64,000 nt of DNA from Desulfovibrio piger. Its GTDB lineage: Bacteria; Desulfobacterota; Desulfovibrionia; Desulfovibrionales; Desulfovibrionaceae. The notes below the pieces were generated by a model. It searched no databases. It was not told the DNA's origin and was given only the letters and a program-made list of their open reading frames with translations. Shown piece by piece: positions 44,244-52,641 of this stretch; within the stretch, counting starts at the first letter, position 1; the number at the start of each line of letters is the position of its first letter. The DNA is taken from positions 2,442,501 through 2,506,500 of the forward strand of contig NZ_LT630450.1 of NCBI RefSeq assembly GCF_900116045.1, written 5' to 3'. Position numbers and translations under genes: made by a program.

Positions 44244-45176
44244 TTACCTCACCTGGGTCAGGATCAGGGCCAGGGCCGAAAGCACGGCCGCGCCGCCCAG
44301 CAGCACGGGCACCTTCTGCATGCGCAGACGGGCCATGACGGATTCCACTATGCCCACCAGCACGGCCACGGCGAAGATGCAGGCCAGCCAGCACAGGCTC
44401 TGCTGCCACAGGGGCAGGTCGGGCACCAGGATGCCCGCGGGCAGGGCCGCGAAGAACCACAGCTTGAGGGCCGCGCCGTACTCGATGAAGGAGAGGCTGG
44501 GGCCGGAGTGGTCCAGGATCATGACCTCGTGGATCATGGTCAGTTCCAGATGGGTGGTGGGGTCGTCCACGGGGATGCGGCTGTTCTCCACCAGCAGCAG
44601 CACGAAGAAGACCATCGGCACCAGCAGCAGCTCGGCGCGTCCCAGCAGCCATTCGTGGGCCGGGCGGCCGCCCAGCATGCCGGAAAGGGAAAGCGCATCG
44701 TGCATGCCTAGGGCGGAGCCCACGCCCACCAGGGTCAGCAGGCAGAGGAAGAGCACCGGCTCGGACAGGGCCGAGAAGGCGGCCTCGCGGCTGGCGCCCA
44801 TGCCTTCAAAGGAGGAGCCCGTGTCCAGGGCGGCCAGCATGGTCAGAAAGCGGCCCAGGCCCAGCAGGTAGGCGGCCAGCAAAAAGTCGCCGGAAAAACG
44901 CAGCGGCGAGGCCATGCCGCCCAGGGGCAGCAGGGCTAGGGCGCAGAGCACCGTGGCCAGGCCCACCACCGGGCCCAGCGTGAAGACGGGCGTGGTCACA
45001 TGGCTGATGACCTCGCCCTTGCGCAGGCCCTTGACGATGTCGAAGTACAATTGCAGCACAGGCTTGCCGTGCCTGCCCGCCACCTTGGCCTTGACACGGG
45101 CTATGATGCCCGGCAGCAGCGGCGCCAGCAGCAGGGCCAGCGCATACTGGAAACAGTAGAAGGCGAGATCGCTCAT
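44244..45176 (-). CDS. Ehr complex membrane subunit, HyfC/HycD (NuoH-like) type
   Basis: This 310-aa NuoH/HycD-family protein has the conserved PLLPGIIARVKAKVAGRHGKP loop near the N-terminus, QLYFDIVKGLRKGEV, FFVLLLVENSRIPVDDPTTHLELTMIHE (the acidic stretch that joins the catalytic arm to the membrane arm) and a hydrophobic C-terminus. The ATG at 45176 overlaps the preceding HyfB-like stop by 4 nt (ATGA). Confidence 0.93.
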   Translation of the reverse strand: MSDLAFYCFQYALALLLAPLLPGIIARVKAKVAGRHGKPVLQLYFDIVKGLRKGEVISHVTTPVFTLGPVVGLATVLCALALLPLGGMASPLRFSGDFLLAAYLLGLGRFLTMLAALDTGSSFEGMGASREAAFSALSEPVLFLCLLTLVGVGSALGMHDALSLSGMLGGRPAHEWLLGRAELLLVPMVFFVLLLVENSRIPVDDPTTHLELTMIHEVMILDHSGPSLSFIEYGAALKLWFFAALPAGILVPDLPLWQQSLCWLACIFAVAVLVGIVESVMARLRMQKVPVLLGGAAVLSALALILTQVR

Positions 45177-47185
45177 GCGTGCAGCCCCCAGGCCAGCAAC
45201 GCCACCAGCGTGGCGAGGATGTAAAGGATATAGAGATGGATCTTGCCGTGTTGCAGGATCTTGCACATGTTGCAGAGCTTCTCCACGCCTTCGAACAGCG
45301 GCGTGAACAGGCCCGTGCGCAGACGGTCGGGGGCGGAGATGGCCACAGACGCCTTGCCGGGGAAGTAGCGGCCGTCCAGCTCCTGATGCACCTTCAGGCC
45401 CATGGCGCCGCCGAAGAGGCGGCCCAGCGGCTCGGAGAAGGAAGCGTCCGTGTACTGCACGCGCGCCGTCCCGTACCGGTAGCCGCAGCCCCAGGTCTCC
45501 TCGCGGCGCAGACGGCCGGCGATGCAGGCCTTGCGCAGCAGCCACAGGGCGGCCACCAGGGCCAGCAGCACCATGCCCACCAGCGAGACCGTGCCCAGCA
45601 TGTCGGCCACGCGCAGCATGACCTGCTGTCCGGCGGCCGGATCGGGCAGGGGCGCGTTGACCGTGCTGATGAGCCAGCGGAAGCAGTGGCCGGAGGCCAG
45701 GCCGCCGGCCACGCAGAGGAAGGCCGGGATGGCCAGGGGCCAGAGGTCACGGGGACGGGGGCGGTGGGCCTCTTCCACGCAGCGGCTGCGCGGCGCGCCC
45801 AGGAAGGTGATGCCGTAAGCCTTGGCATAGGTGGCGGCGGCCAGACCGGAGACCAGGCCCAGCACCACCAGCGCCATGAGCAGGCCCAGCTGCTGTTCCA
45901 CACCGGGCAGGCTGGAGCCGTCCAGCAGGGAAAGGGCCAGCACGAATTCACCGGCAAAGCCGTTGAAGGGCGGGAAGCAGGCGATGGAGACCGCGCCGAT
46001 GCCGAAGGCGGCGCCCACCAGGGGCATGCGCTGCTGCAGGCCGCCCAGCAGGTCCATGCGCACCGTGCCGGTGGCGTGCAGCACCTCGCCGGCGGTGAGG
46101 AAGAGCAGGCCCTTGAAGGCCGAGTGGTTGAGCATGTGGAACATGGCACCGGCCAGGCCCAGGGTGCCGATCCAGCTGTTGCCGCTGTGGCTGCCGATGA
46201 GCCAGGCCCCCACGCCCATGAGCATGAGGCCCATGTTCTCCACGCTGGAGTAGGCCAGCAGGCGTTTGAGGTTGCTCTGGGCCAGGGCCTTGAGGATGCC
46301 CATCAGCGCCGTGCCCAGGCCCAGGAACAGGGCCAGCCAGCCCCACCAGGCCGGAGCGGCGCTCAGAGGGGCCACGAATTCGCAGCTGCGGATGATGCCG
46401 TACAGGCCCGCATTGATCATGGCGCCGGAGAGCAGGGCCGAGATGTGGCTGGGCGCGGCCGGGTGGGCCTCGGGTAGCCAGACGTGCATGGGCGCGATAC
46501 CGGCCTTGGCGCCGAAGCCCAGCAGGGAGAGCACGAACAGGACCGAGGCCAGCGGCACAGCGGGGCCTTCCCTGAGGGGCAGGACGGCGAAGGCCGTGTC
46601 GCCCGCGTTCTGCCAGAGCAGGCCGAAGAAGGCCAGCAGCAGCACGGCGCCCAGGTGGGCGGCCACCAGATAGACCCACGAGGCGTCGCGCACGTTGCGG
46701 TCGCTGTCGTTGAAGTCGATGAGGAAGAAGGGCGACAGGGACATGACTTCCCAGGCCAGCAGGAAGAGCACGGCGTCACGGGCCATCATGACCACGGCCA
46801 TGCCCAGCACCAGCAGCAGATAGAAGAGCCAGTGGGCGGCCAGGTTATGCTCGCTGGCGCGGGTATGGCGCAGCGAGATGCCCCCGGCGCAGGCACAGAC
46901 GAAGCCCAGGCCGAAGACCGGCAGCAGGAAGACGCGGGAAAGGGCGTCCAGCCCCAGACTCAGGCTGCCCACGGGCAGGCCCCAGGCCTGGGTCCACAGC
47001 AGGCTGTCTGTCCAGCTGTCCGTGAACAGGCCCGCCATGCCCAGGGCACAGCCGCAGGCGGCTCCCAGAGGGCCGGACAGGTCGGCCAGCCGGGTCGTGG
47101 CGGGCGTGGGGCGGGCAAAGGCCAGCAGCCCCAGACCGGCGGCGCTGACCGCCAGTACACACAGAGCCAGTAAAATCAGAAACAT
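45173..47185 (-). CDS. Ehr complex antiporter-like subunit, HyfB/HycC (NuoL-like) type
   Basis: This 670-aa protein has about 16 helices. The core is of NuoL/HyfB type: LFLLAWEVMSLSPFFLI (helix 5 Glu), GFGAKAGIAPMHVWLPEAHPAAPSHISA (helix 7 Lys and discontinuous helix), and KRLLAYSSVENMGLML. A C-terminal extension with KVHQELDGRYFPGKA ends in another helix. It is the first gene of the operon. I prefer ATG 47185, since GGAG lies 7 nt upstream; a GTG two codons earlier is possible. Confidence 0.92.
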   Translation of the reverse strand: MFLILLALCVLAVSAAGLGLLAFARPTPATTRLADLSGPLGAACGCALGMAGLFTDSWTDSLLWTQAWGLPVGSLSLGLDALSRVFLLPVFGLGFVCACAGGISLRHTRASEHNLAAHWLFYLLLVLGMAVVMMARDAVLFLLAWEVMSLSPFFLIDFNDSDRNVRDASWVYLVAAHLGAVLLLAFFGLLWQNAGDTAFAVLPLREGPAVPLASVLFVLSLLGFGAKAGIAPMHVWLPEAHPAAPSHISALLSGAMINAGLYGIIRSCEFVAPLSAAPAWWGWLALFLGLGTALMGILKALAQSNLKRLLAYSSVENMGLMLMGVGAWLIGSHSGNSWIGTLGLAGAMFHMLNHSAFKGLLFLTAGEVLHATGTVRMDLLGGLQQRMPLVGAAFGIGAVSIACFPPFNGFAGEFVLALSLLDGSSLPGVEQQLGLLMALVVLGLVSGLAAATYAKAYGITFLGAPRSRCVEEAHRPRPRDLWPLAIPAFLCVAGGLASGHCFRWLISTVNAPLPDPAAGQQVMLRVADMLGTVSLVGMVLLALVAALWLLRKACIAGRLRREETWGCGYRYGTARVQYTDASFSEPLGRLFGGAMGLKVHQELDGRYFPGKASVAISAPDRLRTGLFTPLFEGVEKLCNMCKILQHGKIHLYILYILATLVALLAWGLHA

Positions 47186-47220
47186 GGGCACACTCCGACA
47201 TTCAGACCGTCAAAGTACAC

Positions 47221-47251
47221 GATGCGGCCCTGCCGTGGGCAGGACCGCATC
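47221..47251 (-). promoter_or_regulatory. Strong hairpin in the Ehr operon leader
   Basis: GATGCGGCCCTGCC/GGCAGGACCGCATC: a 14-bp stem (one G-T pair) with a 3-nt loop, 35 nt upstream of the first Ehr gene. No T-run follows, so it is more likely a leader structure or operator than a terminator. Confidence 0.55.
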
Positions 47252-47317
47252 TGTGCGAACTTTTCTGGCGGCATGGTCCGAGCGCTCCTTCCCCGGAGAC
47301 TTGCAGCGTCCATGCCG

Positions 47318-47344
47318 GACGGACAGACGGACTCCCTGTCCGTC
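47318..47344. promoter_or_regulatory. Inverted repeat in the Ehr upstream gap
   Basis: GACGGACAG and CTGTCCGTC, 9 bp perfect with a 9-nt spacer. The half-site spacing (about 18 nt centre to centre) suits a dimeric regulator. Confidence 0.4.
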
Positions 47345-47362
47345 AAGGGTTGTGGTTGCGCG

Positions 47363-47382
47363 TCCGTACCGGCCGGTACGGA
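47363..47382. promoter_or_regulatory. Perfect 20-nt palindrome in the Ehr upstream gap
   Basis: TCCGTACCGGCCGGTACGGA is fully self-complementary with no spacer. It is a candidate operator about 180 nt upstream of the first Ehr gene. Confidence 0.45.
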
Positions 47383-47430
47383 TCCCCCCTGCGCCGCCTT
47401 CCCCGGGCGGCGCATCATATATGAGTTCGA

Positions 47431-47500
47431 CCGGAGCAGGGACGGCGGCGCGCTGTCCGCTCAGGGACGGTGTTGCGCTCGTCGGCATCCCCTGCTCCGG
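47431..47500. other. Long-spaced inverted repeat after the UDP-glucuronate decarboxylase gene
   Basis: CCGGAGCAGGG (47431-47441) and CCCTGCTCCGG (47490-47500) are perfect 11-bp arms 48 nt apart. It begins 10 nt past the stop of the minus-strand decarboxylase gene and may be its transcript end structure. Confidence 0.4.
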
Positions 47501-47510
47501 GCACGGGCTT

Positions 47511-48467
47511 TTAGGCCAGACCCTTGCGGATCTGGGCGTCGAAATAGGCGATGGTCTTTTTCAGGCCTTCTTCCAGCTGGACCCTGGGCTCCCAGCCCAG
47601 GACCTCGCGGGCCAGGCTGATGTCGGGACGGCGCTGTCTGGGGTCGTCGCCGGGCAGGGGCTCGCAGATCAGCCTGGAGCTGCTGTTGGTGAGTTCGATG
47701 ACCTTCTCGGCCAGTTCGCGGATGGTGAACTCGCCGGGGTTGCCCATGTTCACGGGGCCGGTGAAGTCGTCGGGCGTGGCCATGAGGCGGCACATGCATT
47801 CCACCAGGTCATCCACATAGCAGAAGGAGCGGGTCTGGCTGCCGTCACCGTAGATGGTGATGGGCTCGCCCTTCAGGGCCTGCACGATGAAGTTGGAGAC
47901 CACGCGGCCGTCGTTGGGATGCATCTTGGGGCCGTAGGTATTGAAGATGCGGCCCACCTTGATGTTCACATTGTTCTGGCGGCGGTAGGAGAAGAACAGG
48001 GCCTCGGCGCAGCGCTTGCCTTCGTCATAGCAGGAGCGGATGCCGTTGGGGTTCACATGGCCCCAGTAGCTCTCGGGCTGCGGATGCACGTCGGGGTCGC
48101 CGTAGACCTCGCTGGTGGAGGCCTGGAAGATGCGCGCCTTCAGGCGTTTGGCCAGGCCCAGCATGTTGATGGCGCCGTGGACGCAGGTCTTGATGGTCTG
48201 CACGGGGTCGTGCTGGTAGTGGACGGGCGAGGCCGGACAGGCCAGGTTGTAGATCTCGTCCACTTCCACGAACAGGGGGAAGGTCACGTCATGGCGCAGC
48301 AGCTCGAAGCGCTTGTTGTCCATGAGCTCTTCCACATTGGAGCGGGCGCTGGAAAAGAAATTGTCCACGCACAGGACCTCGTGCCCCTCGTCCAGCAGAC
48401 GTGCGCACAGATGCGAGCCCAGAAAACCCGAACCACCGGTGACAAGAACCCGTTTTCGCAAATGCAT
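47511..48467 (-). CDS. UDP-glucuronate decarboxylase (UDP-xylose synthase)
   Basis: This 318-aa short-chain dehydrogenase/reductase of extended type has the NAD-binding [31 protein letters not shown] (the substrate loop typical of UXS enzymes), [14 protein letters not shown], and the active-site [11 protein letters not shown] (Y-x3-K with E, as in UXS). It converts UDP-glucuronate to UDP-xylose for surface polysaccharide. The close match to UXS motifs argues against GalE. It is divergent from tatD. Confidence 0.92.
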   Translation of the reverse strand: MHLRKRVLVTGGSGFLGSHLCARLLDEGHEVLCVDNFFSSARSNVEELMDNKRFELLRHDVTFPLFVEVDEIYNLACPASPVHYQHDPVQTIKTCVHGAINMLGLAKRLKARIFQASTSEVYGDPDVHPQPESYWGHVNPNGIRSCYDEGKRCAEALFFSYRRQNNVNIKVGRIFNTYGPKMHPNDGRVVSNFIVQALKGEPITIYGDGSQTRSFCYVDDLVECMCRLMATPDDFTGPVNMGNPGEFTIRELAEKVIELTNSSSRLICEPLPGDDPRQRRPDISLAREVLGWEPRVQLEEGLKKTIAYFDAQIRKGLA

Positions 48468-48693
48468 GATAGCCTCTCAACGTAAAATGACCAATAGGCG
48501 CAGAGAGTGTACGCCCTTGTTCCGGGACTGGCAATGCCTGAAACAGGGCTTTTTTCGCGGCGGGGCAGGGGCTTGCGTCCCGCGGCCGCCCCTGCTAGAA
48601 GCCATGCCAGACGGGCGCCCGCCGGGGATGGGGCGGTGTCCGCCCCCGGGCCGTGCCGCCCGCATCCCGCATGCCCGCCATCCCGGATCAGCC

Positions 48694-49515
48694 ATGAGCC
48701 ACAAGAAAGTTGAACGTATCGACCCCCTGACCCAGGCCCTGCCCTGCGTGGGCTGTGACAGCCACGCCCATCTGGACGGCGAGGAATTCGACGCCGACCG
48801 CGAGGAGGTGCTGGCCCGCGCCCGTGCCGCCGGTGTGGCCACCATCGGCAACATCTTCCTGCATCCCGATACCTGGCGGCAGAAGCGCGCGTATTTCGCC
48901 GCGCACCCCGAGGTCTTCTTCGTGCTGGGCATCCATCCCTGTGACGGGCAGCAGTGCACGCCCGAGGTCATGGCCGCCATCCGGGACGCCTTTGCCGGGG
49001 ATGGGCGCCTGCGCGCCGTGGGCGAGATTGGGCTCGATTTCTACTGGGACGACTGCCCCAGGGAGATCCAGTACCAGGCCCTGCACGACCAGCTGCAACT
49101 GGCCCGCGAGCTGGAAAAACCCGTGGTCATCCATTGCCGCAATGCCGAGGCCGAGACCCTCACGACCCTTGAGGCGCGCGGTTTTGCCGGGTACCCGCTG
49201 CTCTGGCACTGCTTTGGCGGCGATGCCGACATGGCCCGGCGCATCATCCGCAACGGCTGGCACATCTCCATCCCCGGCCCGGTCAGCTATCCGGCCAACA
49301 AGGCCGTGCGCGAGGCCCTGGCCGTCATCCCTGACGACCGCCTGCTGCTGGAGACCGACAGCCCCTACCTTTCGCCCGTGCCCTGGCGCGGCAAGCGCAA
49401 CGAGCCCGCCTTCACGGTGTTCACCGTGCGCCACATGGCCGCCGCCCGCGGCATGGAGCCCGAAGAACTCTGGCGGCTCTGCGGCGACAACGCCCGCCGT
49501 TTCTTCGGCGTATAG
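48694..49515 (+). CDS. tatD: TatD-family metal-dependent hydrolase
   Basis: This 273-aa TIM-barrel hydrolase has the metal ligands DSHAHLD (near residue 22), GEIGLDFYW (near 109), VIHCRNAE (near 146), LWHCFGG and LETDSPYL (near 220). TatD proteins are 3'-5' DNA exonucleases or D-tyrosyl deacylase-like hydrolases. The ATG at 48694 gives the usual length with a short leader. A terminator lies 130 nt downstream. Confidence 0.93.
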   Translation: MSHKKVERIDPLTQALPCVGCDSHAHLDGEEFDADREEVLARARAAGVATIGNIFLHPDTWRQKRAYFAAHPEVFFVLGIHPCDGQQCTPEVMAAIRDAFAGDGRLRAVGEIGLDFYWDDCPREIQYQALHDQLQLARELEKPVVIHCRNAEAETLTTLEARGFAGYPLLWHCFGGDADMARRIIRNGWHISIPGPVSYPANKAVREALAVIPDDRLLLETDSPYLSPVPWRGKRNEPAFTVFTVRHMAAARGMEPEELWRLCGDNARRFFGV

Positions 49516-49645
49516 ACGCATGGGGCGGGGGGCCCTTTCCCTCCTGAACGCGTTTTGTCAGTGTGTCAGGGAGGCTGACGGGCATCGTGTCGTGGAGGTG
49601 GACGCACGATGCTGCTCCCCGACGGTGTAGGCAAACGGTATTTGC

Positions 49646-49689
49646 AAAAAAGCCGGGCGACCGCTCAACTGCGGCTCCCGGCTTTTTTT
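49646..49689 (+). terminator. Intrinsic terminator after tatD
   Basis: AAAAAAGCCGGG and CCCGGCTTTTTTT form the outer stem, with an inner CCGC/GCGG hairpin. Between here and 49816 I see nothing recognisable. Confidence 0.85.
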
Positions 49690-49816
49690 GATGCCGCGGC
49701 GATGCGAACCGGCAAGGGAGGGTCGCCTGCTCTCGTGGGTGCCGTCATATCTCACCGGCATACCATGTGGGGGCGCAGCGCATGGTGCGGCGTATCGCGG
49801 AACGGAGCGTAGTGGA

Positions 49817-49866
49817 GAGGGGAGGGGAAACCTTCCCCTGGTCCGGGCGTGGTTCCCCCTCCCCTC
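49817..49866. repeat. G/C-tract palindromic repeat, copy 3
   Basis: GAGGGGAGGGGAAACC (49817-49832) and GGTTCCCCCTCCCCTC (49851-49866) pair with one mismatch. It lies 12 nt past the stop of the minus-strand cupin gene, in the same position as the copies at 14723-14787 and 39636-39687. Confidence 0.7.
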
Positions 49867-49878
49867 ACAAAGGCCTTT

Positions 49879-50379
49879 CTAGTCCCAGCTGTAGGGGATG
49901 TCCTTCGTATCGGCGGGCAGGTGCTCGCCTTCTTCAGGGTCGTGGGGCAGGTCGGCGCAGTTGCAGATCAGGGCCGGTCCGTCACCGGCGGCGGTGAAGC
50001 CGTACCAGACCCCTGTGGGGATACGCAGCAGGCCGTAGTGGTCGGGGCGGCCCAGCAGCAGTTCCAGCAGCACGTTTCGGGTGGGCGAGTCGGGGCGGGC
50101 ATCGTAAAGGACGAGGTGCAGCAGGCCGTGGGGCACGGCATAATACTGTGTCTGACGGCGGTGGCGCTTCCAGGCCTTGACGGCCCCGGGCAGGACTTCG
50201 GAGAAATAGACCTCGCCCAGATGCAGTTCCCCGTCGGCCGTCCCGGCGCCGGGGCGCAGGGGGGAGTCGGGGCGCAGCATGTGCAGCACCGGGCCGCCTG
50301 GGGTGTCGATGACCTTCAGGGGCTGGAAGCAGACGCCGATGATGCCCATGTCCGGGCACGGATGTTCGGAACGTTCCAT
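49879..50379 (-). CDS. RmlC-like cupin (dTDP-4-dehydrorhamnose 3,5-epimerase family)
   Basis: This 166-aa single-cupin protein resembles sugar-nucleotide 3,5-epimerases: GELHLGEVYFSEVLPGAVKAWKRHRRQTQYYAVPHG contains the typical W-x-R/K-H...Q pattern, and RIPTGVWYGFTA gives the second cupin motif. Lying just after rfbG, it could act on CDP-4-keto-6-deoxyglucose rather than the dTDP sugar. It is 57 nt downstream of rfbG. Catalytic residues cannot be confirmed by eye. Confidence 0.8.
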   Translation of the reverse strand: MERSEHPCPDMGIIGVCFQPLKVIDTPGGPVLHMLRPDSPLRPGAGTADGELHLGEVYFSEVLPGAVKAWKRHRRQTQYYAVPHGLLHLVLYDARPDSPTRNVLLELLLGRPDHYGLLRIPTGVWYGFTAAGDGPALICNCADLPHDPEEGEHLPADTKDIPYSWD

Positions 50380-50436
50380 GAGGGTATCCTTTTCTGGACA
50401 GCGGACCCGCCCGGCGGGGCCGGGCGGACTGCCGGT

Positions 50437-51546
50437 TTATCTGGTCCAGGGCTGTTCGCGCTGTTCGGCGGCGTTCACATAGGCCGCGATCTGGCCCAGG
50501 CTGAAGTCCAGCATGGAGCCCGTCCCGGCGCCGTCGCCGCGATAGAAACGATGGTACCATTCGGCGGTGAAGCGGATGGTCTCCTCAAAGGTCAGGGTGG
50601 CTTTCCAGCCCAGGTGGGCCAGGGCCTTGTCGCAGCAGAGCTTGAGCAGGGTGCATTCCTTCATGCCCGCCTGTCCGGCCTTGTCCATCTCGCTGCGGAA
50701 GCCGGGCCAGTGCAGGGCCAGGGCCTCCACCACTTCCGCCACGGTATTGTTGACGCTGGCGGCAGGGCCGAAGTTGTAGGCCTCGCCGCGGGTCTCGAAG
50801 GGGCCCTTGCGCGCGCCCAGCAGATGGGCGCCCAGCCACAGATAGCCGGACAGGGGCTCCAGCACCAGCTGCCAGGGGCGGGTGGCCCAGGGGCTGCGGA
50901 TCTGCACGGCCTGACCGGCGGCCCAGGCGCGGGCGCAGTCGGGCACGATGCGGTCGGCGGCCCAGTCGCCGCCGCCGATGACGTTGCCGGCGCGCACGGT
51001 GGCGCAGGCCGGGCCGTCCTTGAAAAAGCTCTTGAAATAGGAATGGGCGATGATCTCGGCGCAGCCCTTGGAGGCGGAATAGGGATCGTCGCCGCCCAGA
51101 TGGTCGGTCTCGCGGTAGCCCCAGACCCACTCGTCGTTGCGGTAGCACTTGTCCGAGGTGATGAAGACCGCGGCTTCCACGCTGGGGCACCGGCGCACGG
51201 CCTCCAGCATGTTGAGGGTGCCCAGCATGTTGGCCTCGAAGGTCAGGGGCGCGTCTTCGTAGGATTTGCGCACCAGGGCCTGGGCGGCCAGATGGAAGAC
51301 CACATCGGGGCGGAATTCCTTCATGGCGCGGATCACGGCGTCACGGTCGCGGATGTCGCCGCGCACGTCCTGGACATGCCGTCCCAGATGCATGGCCTCG
51401 AAATGGGACGGGCTGGTGGGCACGCAGTCGGCAAAGCCGCAGACGGTGGCGCCCATCCGGCTCAGCCACGCGGCCAGCCAGGAGCCCTTGAAACCGGTAT
51501 GGCCGGTGATGAACACACGGCGGCCTTCATAACAGTTGGCAAACAT
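50437..51546 (-). CDS. rfbG: CDP-glucose 4,6-dehydratase
   Basis: This protein of 369 aa has the extended SDR fold: GHTGFKGSWLAAWL (NAD loop; CDP-glucose dehydratases have this GFKGSWL variant), FHLAAQALVRKSYEDP-type segment, TSDKCY, and DPYSASKGCAEII (Y-x3-K). RAGNVIGGGDWAADRIVPD is characteristic of RfbG. It turns CDP-glucose into CDP-4-keto-6-deoxyglucose. It follows rfbF in the minus-strand cluster; its ATG is in MFANCYEG, after a GAGAAGAC ribosome site. Confidence 0.95.
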   Translation of the reverse strand: MFANCYEGRRVFITGHTGFKGSWLAAWLSRMGATVCGFADCVPTSPSHFEAMHLGRHVQDVRGDIRDRDAVIRAMKEFRPDVVFHLAAQALVRKSYEDAPLTFEANMLGTLNMLEAVRRCPSVEAAVFITSDKCYRNDEWVWGYRETDHLGGDDPYSASKGCAEIIAHSYFKSFFKDGPACATVRAGNVIGGGDWAADRIVPDCARAWAAGQAVQIRSPWATRPWQLVLEPLSGYLWLGAHLLGARKGPFETRGEAYNFGPAASVNNTVAEVVEALALHWPGFRSEMDKAGQAGMKECTLLKLCCDKALAHLGWKATLTFEETIRFTAEWYHRFYRGDGAGTGSMLDFSLGQIAAYVNAAEQREQPWTR

Positions 51547-51623
51547 GGTCTTCTCCTGCCGGTCGCGCTTGCGCCGGCGTCTGACGGAAGGGGGGAGGGC
51601 CGCCGGACGGCGCCCTGAAGGAA

Positions 51624-51643
51624 GGCGGGGCCGCGGCCCCGCC
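51624..51643 (-). terminator. Perfect GC palindrome between rfbF and rfbG
   Basis: GGCGGGGCCGCGGCCCCGCC lies 8 nt past the rfbF stop. No T-run follows, so rfbG can still be transcribed with rfbF; it may lower read-through or protect the rfbF message. Confidence 0.45.
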
Positions 51644-51651
51644 GGGAGGGT

Positions 51652-52416
51652 CTATTTCCAGAAGGCCTTGCCGCTGTCCCACAGCTCGTTGAGCTTGATG
51701 GAGTCGCGCAGGGTGTCCATGCACTGCCACTGTCCGGGGTGCTGGTACATGGAGAGCTGGCCTTCGGCGGCCAGGCGCTGCAGGGGCTCTTTTTCCAGGT
51801 CGCAGGATTCGTCTTCGTCCAGATAGTCCAGGAACTCGCGCTTGAAGACGAAAAAGCCGCAGTTGATGTACTCGTTGAGCACGGGCTTTTCTTCCCAGGA
51901 CAGGATATTGCCGTTCCCGTCGGTGCGCACGGTGCCGAAGCGCGAGGGCATGCGCACACCGGTGAAGGTCCCGATGGTGCCGGACTTCATGTGGAAGTCG
52001 ATGAGCTTGTTGATGTCGATGTCGGCCACGCCGTCACCGTAGGTGACCATGAAGCGGTCGGTATCGATGTAGCGGGCCACGCGCTTCAGGCGGCCGCCCT
52101 TGAGGGTCTCCTGCCCGGTGTCGCACAGGGTCACGCGCCAGTCCTCGATCTCGCGGGGATGGGGGGTGACGGCGCCGCTGCGCAGGTCCACGGTGAAGTC
52201 CGTGTTGCGGATGTTGTAGTCGTGGAAATACTGTTTGATGTATTCGCCCTTGTAGCCCAGGGGCAGGATGAAGTCCTTGAAGCCGAAGCGGGCATAGATG
52301 TTCATGATGTGCCAGAGCACGGGCCGCCCGCCGATCTCGACCATGGGCTTGGGTTTGATGACGGTCTCTTCCCGCAGCCGGGTGCCCTTGCCGCCGCACA
52401 TGATGATGACTTTCAT
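51652..52416 (-). CDS. rfbF: Glucose-1-phosphate cytidylyltransferase
   Basis: This 254-aa nucleotidyltransferase opens with MKVIIMCGGKGTRLREETV and has KPKPMVEIGGRPVLWHIM, the lysine and signature of sugar-1-phosphate cytidylyltransferases. VTYGDGVADIDI and GQWQCMDTLRD are typical of RfbF. It makes CDP-glucose from CTP and glucose-1-phosphate, the substrate of RfbG. The ATG at 52416 follows GGAGG. It begins the minus-strand rfb cluster, divergent from the lipoprotein gene. Confidence 0.96.
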   Translation of the reverse strand: MKVIIMCGGKGTRLREETVIKPKPMVEIGGRPVLWHIMNIYARFGFKDFILPLGYKGEYIKQYFHDYNIRNTDFTVDLRSGAVTPHPREIEDWRVTLCDTGQETLKGGRLKRVARYIDTDRFMVTYGDGVADIDINKLIDFHMKSGTIGTFTGVRMPSRFGTVRTDGNGNILSWEEKPVLNEYINCGFFVFKREFLDYLDEDESCDLEKEPLQRLAAEGQLSMYQHPGQWQCMDTLRDSIKLNELWDSGKAFWK

Positions 52417-52574
52417 ACAGCCTCCGCCTGTCCGCCGCGGGAGCGGGACAGCAGTTGCCAAAGGTTTCGTATCGCGACCGGCCGGGATGGCGCGGTCGGC
52501 CGGGGGCGATGCTAGCAAAAGGCGTGACGGAAAAAAAGCCCTTGTTTTCCGGCCGCCGGCCGCAGATGCGGCGC

Positions 52575-52603
52575 TTGGCAAGCACCGGCGTCTGCGCTAT
52601 GGT
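52575..52603 (+). promoter_or_regulatory. Sigma-70-type promoter of the lipoprotein gene
   Basis: TTGGCA (52575-52580) and TATGGT (52598-52603) are 17 nt apart, about 40 nt upstream of the ATG at 52642. Confidence 0.6.
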
Positions 52604-52641
52604 GTATGTCGCCCGAAAGTATTTGCTGCATGGAGGCTCCT

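Noticed and set aside
40518..44711. A 1397-codon open frame on the plus strand across the Ehr operon
   Set aside because: It is antisense to four well-supported membrane and hydrogenase-like genes. Its translation is low-complexity (His, Gln, Gly, Ala) with no domain, as expected from GC-rich third codon positions on the other strand.
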